This document shows, one piece after another, positions 20,850 through 29,438 of a stretch of 36,214 bases of DNA. Under the pieces are notes generated by a model. It saw nothing but the letters and a program-made list of their open reading frames with translations. It had not been told where the DNA came from and did not search any database. Within the stretch, counting starts at the first letter, position 1. Each line of letters begins with the position of its first letter. The position numbers were made by a program, and so were the translations under genes. Where the stretch lies: positions 1 to 36,214 of IMG/VR virus record IMGVR_UViG_3300020118_000379. The stretch is one strand, 5' to 3'. Source of the DNA: a virus.

Positions 20850-23800
20850 CTATTGGGGGGTAACCGTTACGGGGCCATTGGCAAGCACCGTATAGGTAAT
20901 CTTGACCGTGGTTGGAGTCCCGCCGGCCCAGGTCGGCGTGATGCGGAGGTTGACGGCTGTTCCCGTAACGGATACAGCCGACGTGGCGGTAAGGGCCGTG
21001 AACGTTGATGTATCGCTCGTCGTGCCGACTGAGGCCGCCGCAGCCGCCGTGACTGTTCCGCCCGAGTTGCTCCCCGCGGCCTCGTAGGTTCCCGAGATCG
21101 ATGAAAAGTGAGTCCCATCATCAACGTGGACCGTGTAGAAGACGGTGCATCCGCCGGCCGAACCCGTGGTGGCAAGCGTCAGCGTGGCGAAGGTCGTCGC
21201 GGTCGCGCTTGTCGTCGAGAGCGCCTTAGTGTTCCCCGAGACGTAGATGCGATCGTAAGTCGTCTGTGCCGTCGTCCCGGTGGCGAGCGCGAAGCCCGTC
21301 TGCACCTGGACGCTCGCCGTTCCGGCGCCGCTCGGAAGGCCCGATGCGACGACCGCTCCACCGGCGTTCTTGTCCGTCCCGACGCCCGCTCCGCCCGTCG
21401 CGCTGACCGCTCCGCCAGCACCCGCGACGCCGGGCCCGCCTGCGATCGAGGCCGCACCTCCGGTCCCTGTCGAACCTGCGGTTCCGCCCGTGCCGGACCA
21501 CGCGCCGCCGTTACCTGATGTCTGCCCCGTCCCGCCGACCCCCGCGACCGAGCCGCCCGCCACGGTGTTAGTGTTCGAGTCGGTGCCGTGGATCGTGAAG
21601 CCAGTCGGCGAGGAGTGCGCCTGCCCCTTGCCGAAGTAAACCGTGTTCATGGGGTAAGACGGACCACCCGCAACGAAAGTGTTATTTCCGCCCGACGCGG
21701 AGCCGTTCCCGAGAGTAATCGCCGAGTTGTGCGTGCTGTTGACCCCGCCACCGATCGCGACGCTCTGCGTCCCCGAGTTGAGCGGCGAGTATGGTCCGAT
21801 GACCACGGACGAGTCGCCAGTGGACGAGAAGCCGTCGCCGATTGCGACGGACTTCTGGCTCATGTTGCCGGAGACACCGATCCCGACACCGTTCGCCGCA
21901 CTCGAGTTCAGTGAGCAAGCTCGACCGATCGCGATTGCATCTGTCGTGTTAGAGACTGCGGCCTGCCCGATTGAGATACAGCCCCCGGCGCATGTCGCAC
22001 CCTGACCGACCGTAACTGAGTTGTTCTGCGCCGCCGTCGCATTCGCACCGATGGCCGTACTCGATGAGCCCGAGGCATAGGCACTCGTGCCGATCGATGT
22101 TGAAGACGTGCCCGCGCTCACCCCGCCCGAGCTGGCCCCGACCGCGACCGAGTTCGAGGCGACCGCATTCGCGCCGTTACCAATCGACGTGGACGATGCG
22201 CCTGCCGCAAGTGATGAGAGGCCGAAGTGTTCGCTAGATCCGCCACCCCCCGCGCTGGAGATCGTGCCTGCGAAGGTCGCGAGCTTCGTCGAGTCGATCG
22301 TGAGAGCGGTGACGAAACTATTTTGGCCACCTCCGCCCGCGCCGGCCGGAGTGACCTGAAATAGAAACGAGCCACCAGCTCCCGAGCCCTTCGATGCTCC
22401 TGTCCGAAGAGTCGTGTTGACGCCAGCGCCGTTCGCCGCGGAGATCGGGCTCGCAAGCGTAAAGGTCGTGGCGTGGGGCGCGGTCGACGCGGTGATGCCG
22501 TCGCCGAAGTTGTAGGAGGAGACGTAGCCCGTGGCGTCGCCGATGTTGAACTGGTTCGCCGCCGTGCAGACGCTCTGGTAGCCGAGCGAGATCGAGTAGT
22601 CGCCTTGGATGTAAGCGAGGTATCCGATGGCGAGACCACCGACTCGGTTCCCTCCGTTGTCCGTGCTCGCGCTCGACCCGATCGCGATGGACCGGATGCC
22701 GCTCGAGGTCGCGAAGTGGCCGAAGACGCACGTGTCCGCGCCCGCGCCCGCTGCCCCGTTTCCGAAGACACTGGTATTCCCGCCCGAGCTGACGGCGCCC
22801 GCACCGAACATCTCGTTGCCGATGTTGCCGTTGCTGCAGGAGATCGTCCCGCCGGTCGAGGAGCAGATGACGTTACCGACGAAGGTCGCATCCTTCGTCG
22901 CGTTCCCCGCGAGCGTGAGGATCGTGGCGGAGGCGTTCGCCGAGGAGCCCGTGCTGCCAGGCGAGGAGACCTGGAAGACGATCGAGCCGCCACCGCCCGT
23001 GCCGGTGCCTCGCGCGCCCTTGAGCGTGAGCGCGGAAGTCGCCGCGACGTTGGACCCGACTGTGTCGCCAATCGTGAGCGTGATGACGCCGGGCTGCCCG
23101 CTCGACGGCCCGTTGCCCGACGTGACCGTGATGTTGCCGGCGGCGCTTCCACCTGCGCTGCTCGGAGCTGCGGGGGACGAGATCCGAACGTCTCCGGATG
23201 CGAAGCCGCTGCCGCCGACTCCACCGCTGAGCAAAAGGTTCGCACCCACGCCACCGCCGGTCGAGCTTCCGCCTTGAACGGTGAGCGTCGACGGCGCCGC
23301 TTCCCCCGCAGGGAGGCCGGACGTGATGGTTCGGACGTAGAGGGTTGCCGAGGAGTTGGTGTCGAAGTCGACCGCGCCCGAAGCCGCGAGCGTCGTGACG
23401 GTCGTTGCCCCGAGGGTCGCTGCCGGCGAGCCAAGAAGCGAGGTCGAGAGCGTGAGCGTCGTCAGGCTCGGCGAAGTCGACCAAGCGGGGGCGACTCCCA
23501 CGCCGCCCGAGACGAGGACCGAACCCGTCGCGACGTCGGCTCGCCGCGCGAGCGTCGTCGTGCCCGAGGCGTAGATGAGATCCCCGACGGCGTAGAGAGC
23601 GAGCCCGGTGCCGCCGTTCGCGGGCGGGAGCGTGCCCGTGGTGACGTTCGTGACGCTGGTCACGGTCGGATTCGGATACGAGCCCGAGAGGTCGCCGCCC
23701 GCCGCTCCGGTCGGGGGGCCTCCGCCTCCCCCACCGCCTCCTCCGGTCGATCCCTGAGAGGGAGAGAAGCCCGCGCGCGCGGCCGCGCTCCACCCGGTGA

Positions 23801-23852
23801 CGAGCGCTGCGATGAGGACGAACGGCCAGACGATTTTCTTCGCGGTCTTCAT
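20850..23852 (-). CDS. Giant YadA-like/tail-fibre-like adhesin with signal peptide, 1000 aa
   Basis: Begins with a signal peptide (MKTAKKIVWPFVLIAALVTG, cut site near SAAARA, residue 27), then a Gly linker and GGDLSGSYPNPTV with GTLPPANGGTG, a segment common in phage fibres. Residues about 380-440 and 530-720 have many repeats of the type SxAIGxxA (SIAIGSSAS, SVAVGASSG, STAIGANAT, SVAIGDGFS), the YadA/Hia head repeat that builds trimeric beta-rolls. Gly-rich segments (GGTGQTSGNGGAWSGTGG) and a beta C-terminal domain follow. No YadA membrane anchor is seen at the C-terminus. It could be a virion fibre or an exported adhesin; the signal peptide favours export. Confidence 0.7.
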   Translation of the reverse strand: MKTAKKIVWPFVLIAALVTGWSAAARAGFSPSQGSTGGGGGGGGGPPTGAAGGDLSGSYPNPTVTSVTNVTTGTLPPANGGTGLALYAVGDLIYASGTTTLARRADVATGSVLVSGGVGVAPAWSTSPSLTTLTLSTSLLGSPAATLGATTVTTLAASGAVDFDTNSSATLYVRTITSGLPAGEAAPSTLTVQGGSSTGGGVGANLLLSGGVGGSGFASGDVRISSPAAPSSAGGSAAGNITVTSGNGPSSGQPGVITLTIGDTVGSNVAATSALTLKGARGTGTGGGGSIVFQVSSPGSTGSSANASATILTLAGNATKDATFVGNVICSSTGGTISCSNGNIGNEMFGAGAVSSGGNTSVFGNGAAGAGADTCVFGHFATSSGIRSIAIGSSASTDNGGNRVGGLAIGYLAYIQGDYSISLGYQSVCTAANQFNIGDATGYVSSYNFGDGITASTAPHATTFTLASPISAANGAGVNTTLRTGASKGSGAGGSFLFQVTPAGAGGGGQNSFVTALTIDSTKLATFAGTISSAGGGGSSEHFGLSSLAAGASSTSIGNGANAVASNSVAVGASSGGVSAGTSSTSIGTSAYASGSSSTAIGANATAAQNNSVTVGQGATCAGGCISIGQAAVSNTTDAIAIGRACSLNSSAANGVGIGVSGNMSQKSVAIGDGFSSTGDSSVVIGPYSPLNSGTQSVAIGGGVNSTHNSAITLGNGSASGGNNTFVAGGPSYPMNTVYFGKGQAHSSPTGFTIHGTDSNTNTVAGGSVAGVGGTGQTSGNGGAWSGTGGTAGSTGTGGAASIAGGPGVAGAGGAVSATGGAGVGTDKNAGGAVVASGLPSGAGTASVQVQTGFALATGTTAQTTYDRIYVSGNTKALSTTSATATTFATLTLATTGSAGGCTVFYTVHVDDGTHFSSISGTYEAAGSNSGGTVTAAAAASVGTTSDTSTFTALTATSAVSVTGTAVNLRITPTWAGGTPTTVKITYTVLANGPVTVTPQ

Positions 23853-23855
23853 GGT

Positions 23856-24326
23856 CTAGTCCACCCCGCTGGTGCACTCGGTGACTCGGAGGACGGGCAC
23901 GGCGCTCGGCCCCCCGACGATGAAGTTGAACCCGGTCGAGTTCGCGGTCGGGCCCCCGATCGCCGCGGAGTTCCTCGCCTCCCAGACGAACGTGTAGAGG
24001 CACCCGCCCGTCAAGGCCGTGCCCCCGTTGAGGAGGCTCGTGAAGGTATGGCCCGAGGCGTCGGTCTCATAGATCGCGAGCGTGACGCTCGACCCGAGGA
24101 CGACCCCGATCCGGATGACGCTCCCCGCTTGGGTCGGCTTGAGGTTCGTCCCGAAGACCGCGGTGCCGCTCGTGACGCTCCCGATGTTCCACCCGGACGC
24201 GAGGAGGATGTAGCCGGGAGCTCCGGCCTGCGCGTGAGCCTTCTTCCCCGGGGGACTCGGGAGCCCGAAGACCGCGAAGCCCACGACGACGAGCGCGAGG
24301 ACGATCGCCAAGAAACGTCGGTTCAT
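23856..24326 (-). CDS. Exported beta-rich protein, 156 aa
   Basis: ATG with GGGAGGG about 6 nt upstream. Typical Sec signal: MNRRFLAIVLALVVVGFAVF followed by GLPSPPGKKAHAQAG, with AHA-QA a likely cleavage site. The mature part is a compact beta domain (YILLASGWNIGSVTSGTAVF, SVTLAIYETDASG, YTFVWEARNS) with two late cysteines (GGCLYTF and TECTSG). Follows the portal gene and precedes the adhesin by three bases, so the two are probably co-expressed and could form a complex. Function unknown. Confidence 0.65.
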   Translation of the reverse strand: MNRRFLAIVLALVVVGFAVFGLPSPPGKKAHAQAGAPGYILLASGWNIGSVTSGTAVFGTNLKPTQAGSVIRIGVVLGSSVTLAIYETDASGHTFTSLLNGGTALTGGCLYTFVWEARNSAAIGGPTANSTGFNFIVGGPSAVPVLRVTECTSGVD

Positions 24327-24354
24327 AGAGCCCTCCCTGCGCGCGAGGCCCGGA

Positions 24355-25923
24355 TCAGGCCGCCACGCCGTTCTTCTCCGCGACGCTGCTCTTCCCCTCG
24401 CCGATCGGACGCCTGGCATCGAAGCCGTCGTTCCTGAGGATGTCCTTGAGGGGATCGGGCGGCTGGCTCCCCGGGACGATCCCGGCGGCCGCCGCCGCGT
24501 CGTAGTCGATAACTTGGTCGCCCTCGTTCGGCGCGGTGAGCTCGAAGGCCTCGCGGAACTCCTCGACCTTGACCGGGACGCGGAGATCGCGCGCGAGCTT
24601 GAAGACCTCGATCATCTGCGCGGGGTCGCGCTGCTGCTTCCCCTTGAGCGAGAGACGCGGCTCGGGGATTCCCCAGAGGCCGAGCTCCTTGAGGTTGTCC
24701 TCGTTGTGCTCGATGAGGAAGCGCACGTAGGTGCGGGTCCACGACTCCTCGAGGGGCTGGCGCAGGTAGAGGATGCGGGAGTCGAGCGAGCCCTCCTCGA
24801 CCTTCGCGCTCGAGAAGCCCCCGGTCTTGTCGCTCCCGCCCGTCGGCTGGAGCGCCGCGAGGATCCGCTTCACGAGCTCGCGGTCGAGGTACTCGATCCA
24901 CGCGAGGACGTTCGCCGCGGCGGTCGCGGGCATGTCGAGGAGCTTGACCTCCGTGAGGTCGTCCGTCGCCGCGAGGTTCTCCGAGCGGTACTTCCGGAGC
25001 GCATCGATCGTCGACTGGAGAGCGGTCGCCTGCCCCGCGCCCTTCGCGAAGCCGTCGCGGAGCGCCTTCGTCTGCGCCCAGAGGAAGCCCTGGCCCCACC
25101 GCTCGAGTCCCTGGAGGCCGAACTGGATCACGCGGGTCTTCGCCCACGCGTAGAACTGGAGTTCGTCCGCGAGCGCGTAGCCGTACGACATCCCCCACTC
25201 GGAGGTGTCGACGACGTGCTGGAGCCAGCGGTCGAGGGGCGCGACGGAGTCGAGGGGCTGCCAGAAGAACGAGGTCTGCGAGGGCTGGACCCCGCCGCCT
25301 CGATGCATCTCCCAGCGGAAGTTCCCGAGGGCGCCCGCGTCGTACCCCGCGACGTTCGACACGTCCTGCGTCGTCGGGGCGTCGCGCTCGGCGCGCGTGT
25401 AGACGCGCGGGTCGTTCTGACCGAGCGGCTTCTCCTCGCCGGGCGTCGCCTTTCCCTGGCTGGAGAGTACCTGAGCCTGGGTGAGGCGGAAGCGCCGCTT
25501 GTCGACGTCCCGGACCTTCCCGATGACGGTCCACTCGCGCTCTTTCCCGTCGCCGAGCTTGAGCCTCTGACGCTCGGGGTAGGCGAGCCCCCACGAGGCT
25601 CCGCGGTGAGACGCGCGCGCCATGTTGTACCAGCATTGCGAGCGGTAGCGCTGCCGCCTCGTCAGCCCGTGGATGACCCCGGCGAGGTCGCGGCTCTGCT
25701 TATCGCTCTCGTCGGGCTCGAAGGAGTACTGGTGCCCGACGATCGACCGGCACAGGACGTCGACCGCGCCGCCGATGACGAGGTCCCTGATTTGCTTCTC
25801 AGCACTCTCAGGGTCGGCGTTTAGAGAGAAGCTCGGATCCCAGAGGACGAATTGCTGGAGAGCGGACGCGATGGAAGTAGCGTATGCGTTCTGGTTCGCG
25901 CTTGAGCTGAGCGGGAGGGGCAC
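24355..25923 (-). CDS. Portal protein (DUF935, Mu gp29-like)
   Basis: 522 aa with GTG start. Portal-like features: N-terminal part with AEKQIRDLVIGGAVDVLCRS and long helices; central FFWQPLDSVAPLDRWLQHVV; the clip/crown region with RKYRSENLAATDDLTEVKLL and AAANVLAWIEYLDRELVKRI, then YVRFLIEHNEDNLKELGLWG. These match DUF935 portals of Mu-like phages, which form the dodecameric DNA channel. No ribosome site precedes the GTG; the promoter-like element is 33 nt upstream. First gene of a probable portal-to-MuF transcript. Confidence 0.85.
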   Translation of the reverse strand: MPLPLSSSANQNAYATSIASALQQFVLWDPSFSLNADPESAEKQIRDLVIGGAVDVLCRSIVGHQYSFEPDESDKQSRDLAGVIHGLTRRQRYRSQCWYNMARASHRGASWGLAYPERQRLKLGDGKEREWTVIGKVRDVDKRRFRLTQAQVLSSQGKATPGEEKPLGQNDPRVYTRAERDAPTTQDVSNVAGYDAGALGNFRWEMHRGGGVQPSQTSFFWQPLDSVAPLDRWLQHVVDTSEWGMSYGYALADELQFYAWAKTRVIQFGLQGLERWGQGFLWAQTKALRDGFAKGAGQATALQSTIDALRKYRSENLAATDDLTEVKLLDMPATAAANVLAWIEYLDRELVKRILAALQPTGGSDKTGGFSSAKVEEGSLDSRILYLRQPLEESWTRTYVRFLIEHNEDNLKELGLWGIPEPRLSLKGKQQRDPAQMIEVFKLARDLRVPVKVEEFREAFELTAPNEGDQVIDYDAAAAAGIVPGSQPPDPLKDILRNDGFDARRPIGEGKSSVAEKNGVAA

Positions 25924-25930
25924 GAGAGAA

Positions 25931-25975
25931 GGGTAAGCGGCGAGCCCCTTATCACAATACGGCGGCAGGGGTCGC
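25931..25975 (-). promoter_or_regulatory. Promoter-like element, copy A (portal operon)
   Basis: Minus strand GCGACCCCTGCCGCCGTATT (25975 to 25956) is identical to the element at 989-970. TTACCC occupies 25936-25931, eight to thirteen bases before the GTG at 25923. No Shine-Dalgarno sequence is present in the interval. It begins at the last base of the upstream gene's stop codon and fills the 51-bp gap to the portal. Confidence 0.55.
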
Positions 25976-26304
25976 TACCGCGACCGAGCGTCCGTGTACG
26001 AGAACCTCGGGGCGCGCATCTGCTCGTAGTTCGACCGGGCGTAGGTAGGCCCGAGGAGCCCGTGCGGGATGGAGAGACGCATCGCATAGCGGGTCCAGTA
26101 CCAGCGGACGTCGGTGAAGCGCCGCCACGTCTTGTAGACTTCGGAGGGGATCGAGGGGCCGAAGAAGGCGAGGGCCTCGAGAGACTCGCGATCGAACGCC
26201 GGGAGGCTCTGGTACACGACCGCGGGGAGGTACTCGTCGCCCGCGCGCCCGCACCTGCCGCACGTCTCTTGGCTGTTCATGTGGGGGTCTCCCGTTCCGT
26301 TCAT
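25975..26304 (-). CDS. Hypothetical protein with zinc knuckle, 109 aa
   Basis: Starts just after the terminase stop; a second ATG at 26280 with GGGAG upstream is an equally good start. CGRCGRAGDEYLPAVVYQSL carries a CxxC pair; the rest is aromatic-rich (FTDVRWYWTRYAMRLSIPHG). Soluble, basic. Between terminase and portal; perhaps a packaging or connector accessory protein. Family not recognised. Confidence 0.6.
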   Translation of the reverse strand: MNGTGDPHMNSQETCGRCGRAGDEYLPAVVYQSLPAFDRESLEALAFFGPSIPSEVYKTWRRFTDVRWYWTRYAMRLSIPHGLLGPTYARSNYEQMRAPRFSYTDARSR

Positions 26305-26305
26305 T

Positions 26306-28615
26306 CTAGCCCCACCCGGGGGGCGCCCGCATCGCCACGCCTTCGGGAAGGTAGAGTTTCTTGGCCGGCTTCCCTTCGCTCGGGAGACCCGCCCCGACTC
26401 CCATCTCCTCCTTAACCACATGCGCCGCCCATCCTAGGCAGTCGACCGCGTCATCGTCATCGCCGTCGGGCTCGAAGTTGTAGAGCTGACGCTCGAAGCC
26501 CGCGAGCCAGTCGGCGTGAGCCGGGACGAGGATGCTGTGACGCTCCCAACGAGCCGCGGCGGGCTGCGCGCGGGACCACTTGTCGCGCGAGCCCGGGACG
26601 ACCGTCCGGAAGCTGATCTTCTCCTCGCGCATGAACGAGAGGAGGTGAGCGGAGACCGCCGACTCCTCGACGAAGGGGTAGGCGTCGTGCTTCGCCGCCA
26701 TCGAGCGGATCTGGCGCATCGCCTCCGGACCCTCGACGCGCTCCAAGAAGAGGTCGAGGAGGAAGAGCATGTCGGAGGAGTGGTGGTAGCCGCACGCGAG
26801 GATCGCCGTGTGGTCCGCGGAGGTCTTCGTCGACGTCGCGGGATCGACGGTGAGGAACTTCACGAGGTCGCTCTCGCGCGCGACGCCGCCCGCCCAGACG
26901 AGCTCGTTGAGCTCCCACCAGTAGGTGCGCGCGTCTCGACGCTTGAAGAGCCCGCCGCCGGGCGCGACGAACTCCGCGAGGTACTCCTGGGCGAACGTCA
27001 ACGCGGTCGACTCGCGCCGCTCGTTCTCGAGGAAGGCGCGCGAGACCTTCGGGTTGTCGCTCGAGGGGCGCTGCCAGCGGGCCCACCCGGGGCGCGTGGG
27101 AGCGGCGTCGAACTCCTTCTTGAACCAGTTCGCCACGCCCTTCGGGGTCGAGATGATGATCGCCCACCCGTCCGTCGCGGCCATCGTGGGCTTGACGACC
27201 TCTTCCCAGACTTTGTCCTTCACGAGCGCCGCCTCGTCGACGATGACGAAGTCGTTGTTGGGGCCTCGCTGCATGTCGGGGTTGTCGCAGGAGCGGATCG
27301 TGATGCCGCCGCCGCCGAGGAGGACGAGACGCCGCCCCTGCTCGTGCTTCTCGACCCAGATGTCCTTCGTCGCGGCCTTGAGGAGATCCCACGCCTCATC
27401 CGCGACGTAGCTCGCCGGGACGTACCACGTGCCGCGCGCGCCGCGTGCTGCTCCCCGGAACTGCTTCTTCGCGCCGTGCCCGTCGACGGCCGGGATGAGG
27501 CACATCGTGGAGTTGTGCGTGGGGATGAACGTCCGGCCCACGAGGAAGAGGTGGGAGGGCGACGCGACCCCGATGCACTTCACGGGGCGCGACGCGACGG
27601 GCGAGATGGACTCGACGCAGCGGAAGTTTTGCCGGGAACTCGAGGGGCTCAACCGCTCGGCCTTACGAGGAAGCCGGAAGACCTGCTCGGTTGGTTTGAA
27701 CTGGACGCGCCAGGAGATCCCGCAATCCTTCCCGTTCACCTTGGCGCGCTTCGTTCGCATGATCGGCTTGAACCCGAGACTCGCCGCGAGCTCGAAGACG
27801 CCCCATGCGAGCTTCGGGTCCATGTTGTCGAAGGCCGCGTGACCCAGCTTCGAGCAAGTCCCGTTGGTGTCCATGAGGCCCGCGAGGAGGCCACGGCGTT
27901 GCTCGATCGAACCCCGGAAGTAGACCGCGGGGATGTGCTTGTTCCCCTTTAGACCGAGTTCGCGGAGTCGCTTCGTGAGCCCGACGATCCTCCACGTCCG
28001 CGCCTTCAAGCTCGGGTAGTGCTGTTCCTCGACCATCCAGCCGGTGGCCGCGATCTGCTCGAAGATGAAGGCGTCGTTCTTCGTGACCATCCCGGCCGCC
28101 GAATGCCCGTCTCCGAGCCACACCCCGAGGAGATACGGGTCGAGCGGGAGATCTACGGCTGGACACTGGATCGGCCCGCACACGCGCACGGCGTGATTCG
28201 CCTCCTCGCGGTAGCGCAGGGAGCGAGACATCTCCTCTGTGGTCACGGTGACGGGCGAGAGGGGAACGTCCTGGCGTTGAAGCGACTTCCGAACGGGCTT
28301 CGTGTAGCTCTCCCAAAGGTGGCCCGCGTCGGCGACTATCACGCTCCCGTCCGTGAATACGACCTCGTAGCACTCGTGCCCGTGCATGACCTCGGAGGCG
28401 AACGTCACGGTGGTCTGGGCTCCCGAGGCATCGAAGACGACGTCGCCGGGCTCGAGCGCCCCCATCGTCGTCCACCCCGAGGGCGTCGGGATGGGGGTCT
28501 CAACGTCTACCGCTTTTCCGAATTTGCGCCCGGCGCAGAGGATCTTGCGCTTCGCGTCGCTCGAGAGGAACTCGATCTGGTGCGGGAGCGGCTGCGGGAG
28601 GAGGACGGTCCCCAC
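26306..28615 (-). CDS. Terminase large subunit, interrupted by an intein
   Basis: GTG start, 769-aa precursor. Removing the 334-aa intein leaves a 435-aa terminase. Walker A is split: GRKFGK (29-34) joins ST (369-370) to rebuild GRKFGKST. Walker B FVIVDEA is at 456-462 and the coupling motif ISTPKG at about 488-493. The C-terminal RNase H-like nuclease has VDPATSTKTSADHTA (Asp591), VEESAVSAHLL (Glu650/651) and DGDDDDAVDC (about 717-726). It cuts and pumps DNA into heads through the portal. ATPase function requires splicing, since the intein sits in the nucleotide-binding loop. Confidence 0.92.
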   Translation of the reverse strand: MGTVLLPQPLPHQIEFLSSDAKRKILCAGRKFGKAVDVETPIPTPSGWTTMGALEPGDVVFDASGAQTTVTFASEVMHGHECYEVVFTDGSVIVADAGHLWESYTKPVRKSLQRQDVPLSPVTVTTEEMSRSLRYREEANHAVRVCGPIQCPAVDLPLDPYLLGVWLGDGHSAAGMVTKNDAFIFEQIAATGWMVEEQHYPSLKARTWRIVGLTKRLRELGLKGNKHIPAVYFRGSIEQRRGLLAGLMDTNGTCSKLGHAAFDNMDPKLAWGVFELAASLGFKPIMRTKRAKVNGKDCGISWRVQFKPTEQVFRLPRKAERLSPSSSRQNFRCVESISPVASRPVKCIGVASPSHLFLVGRTFIPTHNSTMCLIPAVDGHGAKKQFRGAARGARGTWYVPASYVADEAWDLLKAATKDIWVEKHEQGRRLVLLGGGGITIRSCDNPDMQRGPNNDFVIVDEAALVKDKVWEEVVKPTMAATDGWAIIISTPKGVANWFKKEFDAAPTRPGWARWQRPSSDNPKVSRAFLENERRESTALTFAQEYLAEFVAPGGGLFKRRDARTYWWELNELVWAGGVARESDLVKFLTVDPATSTKTSADHTAILACGYHHSSDMLFLLDLFLERVEGPEAMRQIRSMAAKHDAYPFVEESAVSAHLLSFMREEKISFRTVVPGSRDKWSRAQPAAARWERHSILVPAHADWLAGFERQLYNFEPDGDDDDAVDCLGWAAHVVKEEMGVGAGLPSEGKPAKKLYLPEGVAMRAPPGWG
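27512..28513 (-). mobile_element. Class 3 (WCT) intein with LAGLIDADG domain in the terminase Walker A loop
   Basis: 334 codons in frame (precursor residues 35-368) between K34 and S369. Starts with Ala, so it cannot use the usual Cys/Ser1 mechanism. It has the class 3 triad: Trp67 in GHLW (block B), Cys313 in VKCIGVASPSHLF (block F) and Thr332 in FIPTHN (block G), with the terminal HN and Ser at +1. The homing domain has motif 1 LLGVWLGDG (128-136, Asp135) and motif 2 LAGLMDTNG (210-218), where the eighth residue is Asn217 instead of Asp/Glu. Splicing residues are intact; cleavage activity is doubtful. Confidence 0.9.
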
Positions 28616-28618
28616 GTG

Positions 28619-28828
28619 CTACGGGCCTCCGAAGCGGAACTCAGGGTAGGAGTAGAAGTCGCCCCGCGGTTCTTCCTGGTTCCGCTCGGCCTCGAGCTTC
28701 GCCAGCCGCTTCTTCTCGGCGGCGATGCGAGCGCGCCCCGCGGCCTCGCTCGCCGCTCGCCCCTTCCGCATCCAATGTCGGATGGCGATCTCGAGGGCGG
28801 CAACGGGGTCGGCGTGGAATGTGCTCAT
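28619..28828 (-). CDS. Hypothetical small charged protein, 69 aa
   Basis: ATG four bases after the previous stop; ends four bases before the terminase start. Helical, Ala/Arg/Glu-rich: ALEIAIRHWMRKGRAASEAA, GRARIAAEKKRLAKLEAERN, then an aromatic tail (FYSYPEFRFGGP). Probably a coiled-coil accessory of packaging, by position only. Confidence 0.55.
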   Translation of the reverse strand: MSTFHADPVAALEIAIRHWMRKGRAASEAAGRARIAAEKKRLAKLEAERNQEEPRGDFYSYPEFRFGGP

Positions 28829-28832
28829 GCCT

Positions 28833-29438
28833 TCATCGCCACTCCGCCCTGTAGCCGTCAGGCCCGCGGACGCTCGGCCGGCAGAGGAGCCAGTGGAGGT
28901 AGTCGCGATCGGGACCTGCCCCGCCGAATGCCGATGCCCAAAGGTACTCGTAGACCTCTGGAACGCAGCCGCGCATCCAGTCCATGCGGACGATCAGGGC
29001 GAACAAGGACTCCGCCCTGACGAGGATCGGGAGCCAGATCTCCGCCGGGACGGGACCGAAGCGGATGCGCTCGACCTCTCGGAGCGCCCATCCCTGAAAC
29101 GCCCCGATCTCGGCGTCTTCTCCCGGCACGACTTCTCCCTCGACGACGTGGAAGCGGTCGGTCACTGTCCGCTCCCGACGATACCGATGCCGTGCCGCTG
29201 TAGGGCGCGCGCGTTGATCTCCGCCTTCCCCGCTCTCCATGAGCTTCGCGCACGCGAGCGCCTCGACGATCTGCGGGTCGCCCTCGCGGTTCTTCCCGAG
29301 GCGGAGGCGCTCCGCGACCCACGCGCGGATCGCGACAGGCGCCGCGGCGTCGCGAGCGAGGAGCACGAACAGCCGCTCGTCGTCCTTAGCCTTGTTGAAG
29401 CACGATCCCGGGAAGGCGATCTCTTCGGTCTTCCTCAC
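28833..29438 (-). CDS. Hypothetical protein, possibly two genes fused in one frame, 201 aa
   Basis: GTG start in a GTGA overlap. Residues 1-70 contain FPGSCFNKAKDDERLFVLLA and IRAWVAERLRLGKN, a small phage-protein pattern with CFNKA...DDE. Residues about 92-201 start VTDRFHVVEGEVVPGEDAEI and include GFQGWALREVERIRF-like sequence and WMRGCVPEVYEYLWAS. A GTG at 29165 has GGGAG 6 nt upstream, so a second protein may start there. The segment between (residues 70-90) is Arg-rich and looks less coding, which suggests either a fusion or a small frameshift. Function unknown. Confidence 0.5.
   Translation of the reverse strand: MRKTEEIAFPGSCFNKAKDDERLFVLLARDAAAPVAIRAWVAERLRLGKNREGDPQIVEALACAKLMESGEGGDQRARPTAARHRYRRERTVTDRFHVVEGEVVPGEDAEIGAFQGWALREVERIRFGPVPAEIWLPILVRAESLFALIVRMDWMRGCVPEVYEYLWASAFGGAGPDRDYLHWLLCRPSVRGPDGYRAEWR

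Noticed and set aside
20850-23852. Many short Gly/Ser/Ala repeats that might suggest a CRISPR or tandem DNA repeat array
   Set aside because: The repetition is at protein level (YadA-type head repeats); units vary in DNA and have no regular spacer structure.
22473-24437. 654-codon plus-strand frame
   Set aside because: Antisense of the adhesin and exported gene; composition is that of a GC shadow.
24514-25824. 436-codon plus-strand frame
   Set aside because: Antisense of the portal gene; no plausible domain.
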